Below, one piece after another: positions 8,309 through 17,302 of a stretch of 64,000 nt of DNA. The stretch lies in the NCBI RefSeq assembly GCF_000585215.1, contig NZ_AONC01000002.1, forward strand, positions 62,001 through 126,000, in the 5' to 3' direction. Positions within the stretch are counted from its first letter, which is position 1. The number at the start of each line of letters is the position of its first letter. Position numbers and translations under genes: made by a program. Below the pieces are notes generated by a model. It saw only the letters and a program-made list of their open reading frames with translations, made no database searches and was not told the DNA's origin. The stretch is from Imhoffiella purpurea. Its GTDB lineage: Bacteria; Pseudomonadota; Gammaproteobacteria; Chromatiales; Chromatiaceae.

Positions 8309-10135
8309 TCAATTGCCCTCGGCCACGCGCAGCACCTCCTCGATGGTGGTGCGGCCGTCGAGCGACTTGCGCAGACCGTCCTGATACATGGTCTCCATGC
8401 CTTCATCGACGGCGATCTGGCGAATCTCGGTCGCTGTAGCCTGGGCCAGCACCGCCTTGCGGATCCGGTCGCTCATCGTCAGGACCTCGCTGATGACGAG
8501 ACGCCCGCGGTAGCCGGTGCCGTTGCAGGCGTCGCAGCCGACCGCGCGATAGAGCTCCAGGGGCTGCGAGGTATCGGCCATGTGTCCGAAGCGCTCGGCC
8601 AGTTCGGCCACGGCCGGATAGGGCTGACGACACTCGGGGCAGAGACGTCGTACCAGACGCTGGGCCAGGATGCCGTTGATGGTCGAGGTGAGCAGATAGT
8701 CCTCGACCCCCATGTCGAGCAGACGGGTGACACCGCTGGCGGCGTCGTTGGTGTGCAGGGTGGACAGCACGATGTGGCCGGTCAGGGCCGACTGGACCGC
8801 GATCCGCGCCGTCTCCAGGTCGCGCATCTCGCCGACCATGATGATGTCCGGGTCCTGGCGCATCATGGCGCGCAGTGCCCCGGCGAAGGTCATGCCGATC
8901 GAGGACTTGACCTGGATCTGATTGATGCCAGGCAACTGGTATTCGACCGGATCCTCGACCGTGATGATCTTGCGCGCCTCGGTGTTGAGCCGGCTGAGCG
9001 CGGTGTAGAGGGTGGTGCTCTTGCCCGAGCCGGTCGGACCCGTCACCAGGAGGATGCCGTAGGGCTTCTCCAGGATCTCGCCGAGGCGCTGGCGCGGGGG
9101 ACCGTCGAAGCCGAGCGCGTCCAGATCGAAGCGTATGCTCTCCTTGTCGAGCAGACGCATCACCACGCTCTCGCCGAACATGGTGGGCACGGTCGAGACG
9201 CGCAGGTCGAGATCCTTGCCCTGGATGCGGATGGGGATGCGCCCGTCCTGGGGCAGACGGCGCTCGGCGATGTTGAGCTTGGCCATGATCTTGACGCGCG
9301 AGATCACCGCAGCGGTGGAGCGCACCGGCGGGGCGTCGACCTCGTTGAGGATGCCGTCGACCCGGTAGCGGACCTTCAGCGTGTCCGCGAAGGGTTCGAT
9401 ATGGATATCCGAGGCGCGCGACTCGACCGCCTTTTGGATCAGCTGGTTGACCATGCGGATGACCGGGGCCTCGCTGGCGAGGTCCTTGAGATGCTCGATG
9501 TCCTCCTCGTCGAAATCGCCGAGATCGGACTCGGCCTCGGCCGGGGCCTCCTTCACCTTCTCGTAGAGCTGCTCGATCGCCGACTCGATCTCGGTCGGCA
9601 GTCCGACCAGGGGCGACACCTCCTTGCCCGCCGCCATGCGGATCGCGGCCAGGGTGAATTCGTCGATCGGATTGGCCACGGCGACGCGGATGGATTGGGC
9701 ATCCTCGCTCAAGGGCAGCACCCGCGCATCCTTGAGGAACCTGAGCGAGAAGAGCTCCTCCGAAACCGGCTCGCTCGGGAATCCGTTCGGCTCTGCGAGC
9801 GGGATATCCAGGACCTCGGAGATCGCCCGCGCCATATCGCGCTCTGACACCAGACCCAATCTCACCAGCATGGGGACGAGCGGATCGCCGGCATCGTCGG
9901 CCAGTCGACGCGCCCGTCCGAGATCGCCCACCGTGAGCTTGCCCTGCGTCTGGAGATGGGCGAGCACCTGGCTCTCTGCAGAGCCTGATTCTCCGGGGAG
10001 CGGCGCCTCGTCCTCGTTGCCATCGACATCAGGAGCGGATGATTCCAGCCGTCCCTCGTCCGGATCCTCGCGCATGCCGCGAATGACCGGCACCCCTTCG
10101 ACCAGAAGCGCGTCTTGGTTGGGATTCGTATCCAT
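8309..10135 (-). CDS. gspE: Type II secretion ATPase GspE
   Basis: This 608-residue protein is the hexameric cytoplasmic motor of the secretion system. It has an N1E-like domain (LVRLGLVSERDMARAISEVL, about residues 80-110), a Walker A motif GPTGSGKSTTLYTAL (about 370-385), an aspartate box, a Walker B region and a tetracysteine zinc motif (CPEC and CDAC, about 505-550). The frame is open to 10174, but that start would overlap the upstream gene. The ATG at 10135 has AAGG about 10 bp upstream and begins 13 bp after the dehydratase gene. It is the first gene of the gsp run and appears to be co-transcribed with the polysaccharide genes before it. Confidence 0.94.
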   Translation of the reverse strand: MDTNPNQDALLVEGVPVIRGMREDPDEGRLESSAPDVDGNEDEAPLPGESGSAESQVLAHLQTQGKLTVGDLGRARRLADDAGDPLVPMLVRLGLVSERDMARAISEVLDIPLAEPNGFPSEPVSEELFSLRFLKDARVLPLSEDAQSIRVAVANPIDEFTLAAIRMAAGKEVSPLVGLPTEIESAIEQLYEKVKEAPAEAESDLGDFDEEDIEHLKDLASEAPVIRMVNQLIQKAVESRASDIHIEPFADTLKVRYRVDGILNEVDAPPVRSTAAVISRVKIMAKLNIAERRLPQDGRIPIRIQGKDLDLRVSTVPTMFGESVVMRLLDKESIRFDLDALGFDGPPRQRLGEILEKPYGILLVTGPTGSGKSTTLYTALSRLNTEARKIITVEDPVEYQLPGINQIQVKSSIGMTFAGALRAMMRQDPDIIMVGEMRDLETARIAVQSALTGHIVLSTLHTNDAASGVTRLLDMGVEDYLLTSTINGILAQRLVRRLCPECRQPYPAVAELAERFGHMADTSQPLELYRAVGCDACNGTGYRGRLVISEVLTMSDRIRKAVLAQATATEIRQIAVDEGMETMYQDGLRKSLDGRTTIEEVLRVAEGN

Positions 10136-10148
10136 CTGTGACCTTGGA

Positions 10149-12041
10149 TCAAGCCTGCTCTGTGGAGATGGCATCGGATCGAGACGGTGCAGGCGCTCCC
10201 GACCGCTCCTTCGACCAACCGGGCAGAAGGCGGTTCAAGGCCACCAGCATGCGTTCATGATCGAAGGTCTCGGCGGAACGCCTCAAGTCCTCCAGACCCT
10301 CGACGAGTTCGGTGTCGGACAGGGTATTCGCATGTCTGGCCGCCCGGATCTTGGGATGACGCGTGGATACCAACTCCTCGGATGCGTAGAAGAGCTCTTC
10401 GTAGAGCTTTTCGCCCGGACGCAGACCCACGTAGCGGATGGCGATGTCCACCCCCGGTTCGCGTCCCGAGAGCCGGATCATCTGCTCGGCCAGATAGCGG
10501 ATCTTGATGGGATCGCCCATGTCGAGCACGAAGATCTCGCCGCCGTCGCCGATCACCGCCGACTGCATGATCAGCTGACAGGCCTCGGGGATGGTCATGA
10601 AGAAACGCTCGATGTCCGGGTGCGTCACGGTCACGGGTCCGCCCTGTTCGATCTGGCGGCGGAAGAGCGGCACCACGCTCCCGGCCGAGCCCAGGACGTT
10701 GCCGAAGCGTACCGTGATGAAGCGGCACTCCGAGCGACGATCCAGTCCCTGACAGATGGATTCGGCGATGCGCTTGGTCGCACCCATGACGTTGGCCGGG
10801 TTGACCGCCTTGTCGGTCGAGATGAGGACGAAGCGTTCGCATCCCTTCTCGGCCGCCGTCTCGGCGACGATCCGGGTCCCGATCACATTGTTGCGGATCG
10901 CGGCCCGCAGTTGATTCTCCAGCAGGGGGACGTGCTTGTAGGCGGCGGCGTGGAAGACGATGTCGGGCCGCTCCGCGTCGAAGAGCGCGGCGATGGCCCC
11001 CGCGTCGGCCACGTCCAGCAGATGCCGTGAGAAGCGAAGATCCGGATGGGTCTCCAGCAGCTCGGTCTCGATGCGGTAGAGATTGAACTCGCCGTGGTCG
11101 ACCAGGATCAGGCGGGCCGGATCGCTGCCGGCGATCTGGCGCACCAGCTCGGAGCCGATCGAGCCGCCCGCCCCCGTGATCAGGATCCGCTTGCCGGCCA
11201 GTCCGGCGCGAATCTCCGGCCAGTCCAGAGAGACGGGATCGCGTCCGAGCAGGTCCTCGATCGACACGGGCCGCAGCTGGCTCATGTCGAGCTGGCCGCT
11301 CATGAGACGCTTCAGCTGCGGCAGGATGCGGAACGGCAGACCGGTCCGTTCGCAGATCTCGACCAGACGCTGCATCTCCTTGCCGTTGGCGTTGGGTACG
11401 GCCAGCAGCAGCAGATCGATCCCCTGCTGGCGGACGATCTCTGGGATCGCCGAGGTCGGGCCGAAGACGGTCAGTCCCTGGACCTCGCTGCCCTGGCGGC
11501 GCAGCTTGTCGTCGACGAATCCGACCGGGAAGTAGGTACGGTGGGAATCGCGGAGCATGTCGCGGGCGAGCATGTCCCCGGTCCGTCCGGCCCCGATGAT
11601 GAGCACCCTCGGGCCGGAGGAGAGATTGAGGCGATGGTCCTTCAGCCAGCGGTAGATCATTCTCGGACCCGCCAGCATCAGCAGCTGCAAACCCAGATAG
11701 ATGGCCGGAACCGATCGTGGGATATGGGTCGAGCGGTTGATCAGGAAGAGCGCGAGCACGATCAGCAGGGTGCCCGCCGCCACGGCCTTGGTGATCCGCA
11801 CCAGGTCGGGCAGCGAGGCGAAGCGCCAGACACCGCGATAGAGTCCGAAGATCCAGAACATGCCGCCCTGGACCAGCAGCACCCAGGGCAGCGAATGCAG
11901 TGCGCTGGCCAGGAATTCGGCCGGGATCCGGTCCAGGTTGAAGCGCAGCCAATAGGCGAGGAGCCAGGCGCCCGGAATCGTCAGCAGATCGTGCGTGAAG
12001 GCGGCCGTTCGCGAGCGCAGCCGGTCGACGAGAGGGTTCAT
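10149..12041 (-). CDS. Membrane nucleoside-diphosphate-sugar dehydratase/epimerase, WbpM/CapD/FlaA1 type
   Basis: The 630-residue protein has about four N-terminal membrane helices (to about residue 120) and two Rossmann folds: VLIIGAGRTGD near 145 and ILITGAGGSIGSE near 290. In WbpM-type enzymes the second is a UDP-N-acetylglucosamine 4,6-dehydratase that opens rare-sugar synthesis for O-antigen or exopolysaccharide. The catalytic region reads ISTDKAVNPANVMGATKR (near 415-435), with Met in place of the usual short-chain dehydrogenase Tyr, as in WbpM. The start overlaps the upstream transferase by 4 bp (ATGA). The pairing resembles wbpL-wbpM of Pseudomonas. The exact substrate cannot be read from sequence. 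Confidence 0.9.
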   Translation of the reverse strand: MNPLVDRLRSRTAAFTHDLLTIPGAWLLAYWLRFNLDRIPAEFLASALHSLPWVLLVQGGMFWIFGLYRGVWRFASLPDLVRITKAVAAGTLLIVLALFLINRSTHIPRSVPAIYLGLQLLMLAGPRMIYRWLKDHRLNLSSGPRVLIIGAGRTGDMLARDMLRDSHRTYFPVGFVDDKLRRQGSEVQGLTVFGPTSAIPEIVRQQGIDLLLLAVPNANGKEMQRLVEICERTGLPFRILPQLKRLMSGQLDMSQLRPVSIEDLLGRDPVSLDWPEIRAGLAGKRILITGAGGSIGSELVRQIAGSDPARLILVDHGEFNLYRIETELLETHPDLRFSRHLLDVADAGAIAALFDAERPDIVFHAAAYKHVPLLENQLRAAIRNNVIGTRIVAETAAEKGCERFVLISTDKAVNPANVMGATKRIAESICQGLDRRSECRFITVRFGNVLGSAGSVVPLFRRQIEQGGPVTVTHPDIERFFMTIPEACQLIMQSAVIGDGGEIFVLDMGDPIKIRYLAEQMIRLSGREPGVDIAIRYVGLRPGEKLYEELFYASEELVSTRHPKIRAARHANTLSDTELVEGLEDLRRSAETFDHERMLVALNRLLPGWSKERSGAPAPSRSDAISTEQA

Positions 12042-13084
12042 GGGTGGTCCGGTGCCGATACGGACGCGGTCAATCGCACCCGGAGATGAACGAATCCGTA
12101 GATGAGAACCCAGGCCCCGAGCAGCATCCATTGCTCCCGTTCGGCGAGCCTGGGCGCGGCGACCGCGCAGGCACCGGATGCGGCCATGAGCACATAGGCG
12201 CGAAGCAGCGTCTTGCGGTGGCTCCAGCCGGCGAGCACCAGACGCTGGTAATGATGGGAGCGATGCGCCTCCCACAGCCGCTCGCGCCGCCAGGCGCGGG
12301 CCACGAGGGTCCAGGTTGCGTCGACGATGAAGGGCGAGAAGGCCAGCCAGGCGGTCCAGAGAGGGAAGAGTCCGAGCTGAACGCCCCAGAGCGAGAGACC
12401 GGCGGCCAGCAGACCCAGGCTCGAGGAGCCGACGTCACCGAGAAAGATGGGGGCGGGAGGAAAATTGACGATCCCGAATCCGGCCGCCGCCCCGGCGATG
12501 CAGAAGGCGACGAGGGCGTACAGGAATTCCCCGCCGATCAGTCCCAGCAGACCCAGGGCGGCGAAGCCGAAGACGGCCATGCCGGCGGCCAGTCCGTCCA
12601 TGCCGTCCATGAAGTTATAGAGATTGATCATCCAAACCACATAGAGCAGGGTCAGCAGGATACCGATCCAGGCGGGAAGGGTCACCCAGCCGCTCGGCAG
12701 ATCCAGCCGAGTCCAGCCCAGTCCGCCGATCAGTAGCAGGAGCGCCGCCCCGAGATGCACGCCCAGGCGAATGCCGGCCGAGACCTCTCCGAGATCGTCC
12801 AGAAAGGAGATCGCCGCCACCATGGCCAGCGATGCGGCGAGCCAGATGAGCTCCGGTGGCAGAGGTTCCCAGACAAACAGGAAGGCCAGCGAAGCGAGCG
12901 TTCCAAACAGCACGGCCAGTCCGCCGGTTCGCGGAACCGGGCGCGAATGCAGCGAGCGGTCGTTCGGAAGATCCATGGGACCGATTCGTAACGCAGCGTC
13001 GGAACATAGCCAGCGGGTCGCCGCCAGGCTCGACAGGAGCGAGACGAGTGGAATCGCGGCCGTTATCCAGAGCGATGCGGTCAT
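12038..13084 (-). CDS. Undecaprenyl-phosphate sugar-1-phosphate transferase, MraY/WecA/WbpL family (glycosyltransferase 4)
   Basis: This polytopic protein (348 residues, about ten helices) transfers a sugar phosphate from a UDP-sugar to undecaprenyl phosphate, the first membrane step of O-antigen or exopolysaccharide synthesis. The family motifs appear in order: DLPNDRSLHSRPVPRTGG (about 38-55), the catalytic DD of SFLDDLGE (about 93-100), NLYNFMDGMDGLA (about 155-167), GDVGSSSLG (about 217-225) and the C-terminal HRSHHYQRL loop (about 275-283). The sequence resembles WbpL and WecA more than MraY. Its donor is probably an N-acetylhexosamine nucleotide, which is inferred from the linked dehydratase gene. 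Confidence 0.9.
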   Translation of the reverse strand: MTASLWITAAIPLVSLLSSLAATRWLCSDAALRIGPMDLPNDRSLHSRPVPRTGGLAVLFGTLASLAFLFVWEPLPPELIWLAASLAMVAAISFLDDLGEVSAGIRLGVHLGAALLLLIGGLGWTRLDLPSGWVTLPAWIGILLTLLYVVWMINLYNFMDGMDGLAAGMAVFGFAALGLLGLIGGEFLYALVAFCIAGAAAGFGIVNFPPAPIFLGDVGSSSLGLLAAGLSLWGVQLGLFPLWTAWLAFSPFIVDATWTLVARAWRRERLWEAHRSHHYQRLVLAGWSHRKTLLRAYVLMAASGACAVAAPRLAEREQWMLLGAWVLIYGFVHLRVRLTASVSAPDHP

Positions 13085-13141
13085 GGTGTCGGATCTTGGT
13101 CGTCGAGGGCCGGTAGGATGGCTAGGGTCGCTGCTTGAAAC

Positions 13142-13696
13142 CTATGGTGCGCGAACCAGATCGCGCTCCACGGAGTCGCGCTTGGAACGTCCCTGCAGGA
13201 TCTCGATGAGCTGGAGGGCGAAGTCCATGGCGGTTCCGGGCCCTCGGCCGGTCACGATCTTGCCGTCGACCTCGACCGGGGCGTCGGTGAGCCTGGTTAG
13301 GGGAAGGTCGTCGGCGACCAGCGCACCCGGATAGGCAGTGGCCGTCTTGCCCTCCAGAAGACCCGCCGCGGCCAGGACCCTCGGGGCCGCGCAGATCGCC
13401 GCCGAGTACCTGTCCTCGGACTGCTGGCGCTGCAGCAGGTCGCGTATGCGATCGTCTTCCTGAAGGTGGGTGGCGCCTGGCAGACCGCCCGGCAAGACGA
13501 TCATGTCGAACGCCTGATCCACAACGGCGTCCAGTGCGGTGTCGGCGATCAATACGGTCCCTCGGCTGGCCGTCACCGGTGTGTCGGTCAGGCTCGCCGT
13601 GACGACCTCGATCTCGGCGCGACGTAGCAGGTCGATGATGGTGACGGCCTCCATCTCCTCGCATCCCTGGGCGAGCGGAACGAGCACTTTAGGCAT
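13142..13696 (-). CDS. DJ-1/PfpI family protein, YajL/ThiJ-like
   Basis: This 184-residue flavodoxin-like protein belongs to the DJ-1 superfamily, cytosolic proteins tied to oxidative and electrophile stress, with reported glyoxalase or chaperone roles. The N-terminal GCEEMEAV carries the conserved Glu, VLPGGLPGATHL forms the oxyanion-side loop, and AICAAPRVLAAAG (about residues 100-112) holds the nucleophilic Cys on a sharp elbow. A late GPGTAMDFALQLIEIL helix is typical of YajL. It stands alone, 57 bp before the glycosyltransferase and 144 bp after ctpA. No operon partner identifies its target. Confidence 0.88.
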   Translation of the reverse strand: MPKVLVPLAQGCEEMEAVTIIDLLRRAEIEVVTASLTDTPVTASRGTVLIADTALDAVVDQAFDMIVLPGGLPGATHLQEDDRIRDLLQRQQSEDRYSAAICAAPRVLAAAGLLEGKTATAYPGALVADDLPLTRLTDAPVEVDGKIVTGRGPGTAMDFALQLIEILQGRSKRDSVERDLVRAP

Positions 13697-13840
13697 CTGA
13701 ATGGCCTCCGAATGAATCGAAACGAGTCAAGGTGGGTCGAAATGGCCGGATGAGCCCGTCTGGGTTCCGAGAACAGGGATCCGGCCGGCAAAGCGAAGAC
13801 CGGCACAGGAAGCCGGCCTCGATGACGAACGGCTAAGGGA

Positions 13841-15208
13841 TCATGGCGCCTTCTCGGATCCGGCCTTACGGGATCCGAAGATCGTCACGCCTTTGAGGAC
13901 ATTGAGCGCCTCGTTCAGCTGAAAATCGTCGATGGTCGGGCTATCGGAATCCTCTTCGTTCGCTTTTTCCTCTTCTGGCGGTCGCTGGGCTTCATCCGCC
14001 GCGCTCGGCACCTCGGTTTCTTCGCCCAAATGCCTCATCAGGTCCGCCTCCTTCACCGACTTCAGGTCGTCATCCGACTTGGGCTTGAATTCGCCCGGAT
14101 GCAGGACGATGTCCGGCTCGATCCCCTGAGCCTGGATGGAACGCCCGGAAGGCGTGTAATAGCGGGCGGTCGTCAGCTTGAGCGCGGTGGTGTCGTCGAT
14201 GGGAACGATGGTCTGGACCGAACCCTTGCCGAAGGTTCGGGTGCCCATGATGATGGCGCGCTTATGGTCCTGGAGCGCTCCGGCGACGATCTCGGATGCG
14301 GAGGCGCTTCCGCCGTTGACCAGAACCACGATGGGAGCACCGTCCAGGAGGTCGTCCGGTCCGGCCTCGAACTGCATCTTGCTGTCCTTGACCCGGCCCT
14401 GGGTATAGACGATCAGACCCCGGGTCAGAAAGGCATCGCTGACACCGACCGCACCGCTCAGAACGCCGCCTGGATTGTTGCGCAGATCCAGAATCAGCCC
14501 CTCGAGCTTGCCGCCGTTGGTTTTCTCGAGCTGGCCCATGGCCTTCTGCATATCGTCCGTGGTATGGGCCTGAAAACTGGTGATGCGCACGTATCCGAAG
14601 CCCGGCTCCAGCATTCGGCTCTTCACGCTCGCGACCTGGATGATGGCGCGCTCGATGGTGACGTCGAAGGGAGACTGCTCGGTGCCGCGCATGATTGTCA
14701 GCCGGATCTCGGTTCCCGGCTTGCCGCGCATCAGCTTGACGGCCTCGTCCAGGCCCAGACCCTTGATCGGCTTTTCGTCGATCCGGATGATCATGTCGCC
14801 CGCCTGCAGACCGGCCCGTTGTGCGGGCGTGTCGTCGATCGGGGCGATCACCTTGACGAACCCGTCCTCGAGACCGACCTCGATCCCGAGCCCCCCGAAC
14901 TCGCCGCTGGTTCCGACCTGAAGGTCGCGGTATTCCTCGGCGTTCAGATAGGACGAATGGGGATCGAGACCCGACAGCATGCCGCGGATGGCGCTCTCGA
15001 TCAGCGACCTGTCATCGGCCTGCTCCACATAATCCTCCTTGATACGGCCGAAGACATCCGCGAATGTCCGCAGCTCGTCGAGCGGCAGATCGGCGGTCGG
15101 CTGAGGTCCGGCGGGCGCGGTCTCCTCGGCATGGGTGACGGCAACCGTCGCACCGGCGAGGAGCAGTGCGCCGAGGCAGAAACGTTGGGCGAAATGGAAA
15201 CGCATCAT
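13841..15208 (-). CDS. ctpA: C-terminal processing peptidase, S41 family (CtpA/Prc-like)
   Basis: This is a 455-residue periplasmic serine protease with a signal peptide (FAQRFCLGALLLAGATVAVTHA, about residues 4-26). A PDZ domain follows (about 90-180, GGLGIEVGLEDGFVKV and GLQAGDMIIRI), then the catalytic Ser and Lys in NGGSASASEI (about 300) and FGKGSVQ (about 328). Such enzymes trim or degrade envelope proteins and control cell-wall hydrolases. Two adjacent ATG codons (15208 and 15205) fit, with GGA upstream. The acidic, Lys/Glu-rich C-terminus is typical. It follows envC, the usual gammaproteobacterial pairing for cell-wall remodelling. Confidence 0.92.
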   Translation of the reverse strand: MMRFHFAQRFCLGALLLAGATVAVTHAEETAPAGPQPTADLPLDELRTFADVFGRIKEDYVEQADDRSLIESAIRGMLSGLDPHSSYLNAEEYRDLQVGTSGEFGGLGIEVGLEDGFVKVIAPIDDTPAQRAGLQAGDMIIRIDEKPIKGLGLDEAVKLMRGKPGTEIRLTIMRGTEQSPFDVTIERAIIQVASVKSRMLEPGFGYVRITSFQAHTTDDMQKAMGQLEKTNGGKLEGLILDLRNNPGGVLSGAVGVSDAFLTRGLIVYTQGRVKDSKMQFEAGPDDLLDGAPIVVLVNGGSASASEIVAGALQDHKRAIIMGTRTFGKGSVQTIVPIDDTTALKLTTARYYTPSGRSIQAQGIEPDIVLHPGEFKPKSDDDLKSVKEADLMRHLGEETEVPSAADEAQRPPEEEKANEEDSDSPTIDDFQLNEALNVLKGVTIFGSRKAGSEKAP

Positions 15209-15410
15209 GATGTTCCGAGGTCTTCCTTCAGGAAATGAGTGCGGCGTATCCGAGGCGATACGCTCGCTCGGCCCTGACGGCATCCCGAATGGGGATTCGG
15301 ACTCCAGGCCGAGGATATCGCGTGAAAGGATCGCATGTTTTCGATTGGCTCGACAGTAGGCGGTCGTCGGACCTGGGTCGGGCCGACCGGATGCGGTGGC
15401 AGGGCTGGAA

Positions 15411-16649
15411 TCAGCCTCTGGCCCCAGGTCCCGAACACCAATCGGTCGGATCCTGAGGCCGGCCGTTATGGCGAATGGCGAAATAGAGCACCGGCCTGTT
15501 GCGTCCGCCGCTCTTTCCGCTCAGCGAAATGACGTCGCCGGTGGAAACCCATTCGCCAACCTCCCGCAGCAGGGCCTCGTTGTGGCCGTAGAGCGACATG
15601 AAGCCGTTTCCGTGGTCGATCACCAGCAGCAGTCCGAAACCGCGCAGCCAATCCGCATAAACGACGCGTCCACCGTTGACGGCCCGAACCTCCTCTCCTT
15701 CCCGGGCCGCCAGGAGGACACCGTCCCAATTGACATCCGAATCCTCCTTTCGACTCCCGAAGGCGGCGATCACCCGTGCTTCGAGCAGCGGCCATGAGAG
15801 CCTGCCCTTGCGCGCCGCGAAGCTCTCTCGATGGATATCGAGTTCGGCCCGAATCTGGGCGCGCTGGCGCAGATGCTCGATCAGCAGTCGAAGCGACTCG
15901 GCGTCCTTCTGGAGATTCTCCAGCGTATCCTCGCGATTGGCGATGGTCGCCTCCAATTGCTTCAGGACCTCTGTTCGCTTGGTCCTGGCTACCTCGAGCC
16001 GCAGCCTGGTCGCCTCCTGGCTCTTGGCGAGTTGGGCGAGACGCGCCGCTTCCTCCTCGGCGTCGCGGGCCAGTCTGGCCAGACGCTCGGTCGACTCCTG
16101 AACGGCCTGGATGCGCTTCATGCGCTCGCGGTTGAAATAGGCGAAATAGGACATCACCCGGCTGGCTTGGCTCGGATCCTCCTGATTGAGCAGCAGACGC
16201 AGTCGATCGGCGCGCCCCATGACATAGGCCGTGCGGATGAGTTCGGACAGCAGCCCGAGTTGCTTCTCGAGCGAGCGCCGCTCCTCGGCCTGACGTGCCC
16301 TCAGCTCGGTCGCGATGCGGGTATGCTCCGCCACCAAACGCTGCAGCTCCCGGTTGGCGAGGGCCAGCTCGGCGACGTTGCGCTCGCGAGCCTCCAGTTC
16401 CAGGATGAGTGCGCGTCTGTCCTCGCGCTGTCCGATGAGATCCTCGCCGATCGATTCGACCCTTCGCTCGATCTCGATCAAGTCCCGCTTGCGTGCGTCC
16501 AATCCGCCATCCGCATCCTCGGGAATCGCCGCGTATCCGAGCGTCGAGACGATGAGAAGCGAGGTCGCGATGCCACCGATAACGAGCGCCCAAACGCCGA
16601 ATCTGGGCCGTTTGCAGATCCTGTCGACTTGCTCTCGAGTCTTGCTCAT
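15411..16649 (-). CDS. envC: Murein hydrolase activator EnvC (degenerate M23/LytM domain)
   Basis: This 412-residue exported protein has an N-terminal membrane or signal segment (about residues 17-40), a long coiled coil (about 45-285) and a C-terminal LytM fold (about 300-405). The LytM motifs are altered: the region usually carrying the first zinc-binding His and Asp reads NWDGVLLAAREG, and the final motif reads LYFAIRHNG. EnvC of E. coli is likewise inactive itself and activates amidases at the septum. I therefore read an activator, not a hydrolase. ATG 16649 was chosen because the longer frame upstream is low-complexity; ATG 16676 is an alternative. The gene diverges from arsR. Confidence 0.9.
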   Translation of the reverse strand: MSKTREQVDRICKRPRFGVWALVIGGIATSLLIVSTLGYAAIPEDADGGLDARKRDLIEIERRVESIGEDLIGQREDRRALILELEARERNVAELALANRELQRLVAEHTRIATELRARQAEERRSLEKQLGLLSELIRTAYVMGRADRLRLLLNQEDPSQASRVMSYFAYFNRERMKRIQAVQESTERLARLARDAEEEAARLAQLAKSQEATRLRLEVARTKRTEVLKQLEATIANREDTLENLQKDAESLRLLIEHLRQRAQIRAELDIHRESFAARKGRLSWPLLEARVIAAFGSRKEDSDVNWDGVLLAAREGEEVRAVNGGRVVYADWLRGFGLLLVIDHGNGFMSLYGHNEALLREVGEWVSTGDVISLSGKSGGRNRPVLYFAIRHNGRPQDPTDWCSGPGARG

Positions 16650-16751
16650 CGCGATGGGGTCCGGGATTGGTTGCATCCGCTGGACCGGAGGAATGGATCC
16701 GGATGCATGTCTGTCTACCGACGCCGACGCTTCGCAGGCGAGCGGAAAAAG

Positions 16752-16776
16752 TTTATTATTGTATGGTGATAAGTCG
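16752..16776. promoter_or_regulatory. AT-rich promoter/operator candidate upstream of the ArsR gene
   Basis: The stretch beginning TTTATTATTGTATGGTGATA is far richer in A and T than its surroundings and sits about 20-40 bp before the ArsR start. Outer TTAT and ATAA arms hint at a dyad. It could hold a -10 element and the regulator's own operator. No -35 stands out, so this is a weak call. Confidence 0.3.
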
Positions 16777-16791
16777 ATCAGATGCGATGCA

Positions 16792-17160
16792 ATGGGCAAC
16801 AACCTCAGCCATCCCCCCCGCCCGATCCTGAGCCTTTCGGAAACAGACCGCGAGGAAATGGATCTGTTTGCGGATGACGCCGACATCGAACGCGCCTCGC
16901 GGTCGCTCAAGGCGATGTCCCATCCGCTGCGGCTGAAGATCCTCTGCACATTGGGCGATCAGGAGATCAGCGTCCAGGAGATCGTCGATCACGTCGGCAC
17001 CTCTCAGAGCAACATCTCGCAGCATCTGGCCATCCTTCGCGACAAGGGCATCCTGGCATCGCGCAAGGACGCCAACCGGGTCTACTACCGGGTCAGCGAC
17101 GGCCGCACGCTGCGTCTGATCGGGATGATGCGAGAGGTCTTCTGCCAACACACGCGTTAG
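16792..17160 (+). CDS. ArsR/SmtB-family repressor with SqrR/BigR-like paired cysteines
   Basis: This 122-residue winged-helix regulator has the ArsR core at residues 35-115: MSHPLRLKILCTLG, a recognition helix in SQSNISQHLAILRDKG, and a wing at RKDANRVYYRV. The metal-binding ELCVCDL motif is absent. Instead Cys52 (KILCTL) and Cys118 (EVFCQH) occupy the positions of the two cysteines that form a sulfide bridge in SqrR, BigR and YgaV when they sense persulfides. A sulfur-responsive repressor is therefore likely but inferred. A rhodanese gene follows 142 bp downstream on the same strand, which fits. ATG 16792 was chosen because the frame upstream is not protein-like. Confidence 0.85.
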   Translation: MGNNLSHPPRPILSLSETDREEMDLFADDADIERASRSLKAMSHPLRLKILCTLGDQEISVQEIVDHVGTSQSNISQHLAILRDKGILASRKDANRVYYRVSDGRTLRLIGMMREVFCQHTR

Positions 17161-17302
17161 AGGCCATTCCCGCCCAGCGGGGTGACGTCCGTCCGCGCGA
17201 TCCTTATACTTCTGCGCCTTTGACCCGGCCGGGCCTTGCAGCGCGCACCGACGCGCATTCCCTCCATGCGGGCCAATCACCTATCATCGAGACAGCATCA
17301 TC

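Noticed and set aside
7958-9847. A 629-codon plus-strand open frame across gspE
   Set aside because: It mirrors the GspE coding strand and has no recognisable motif.
15411-16649. Active M23 endopeptidase
   Set aside because: The zinc-binding His and Asp of the first LytM motif are absent, as in EnvC activators.
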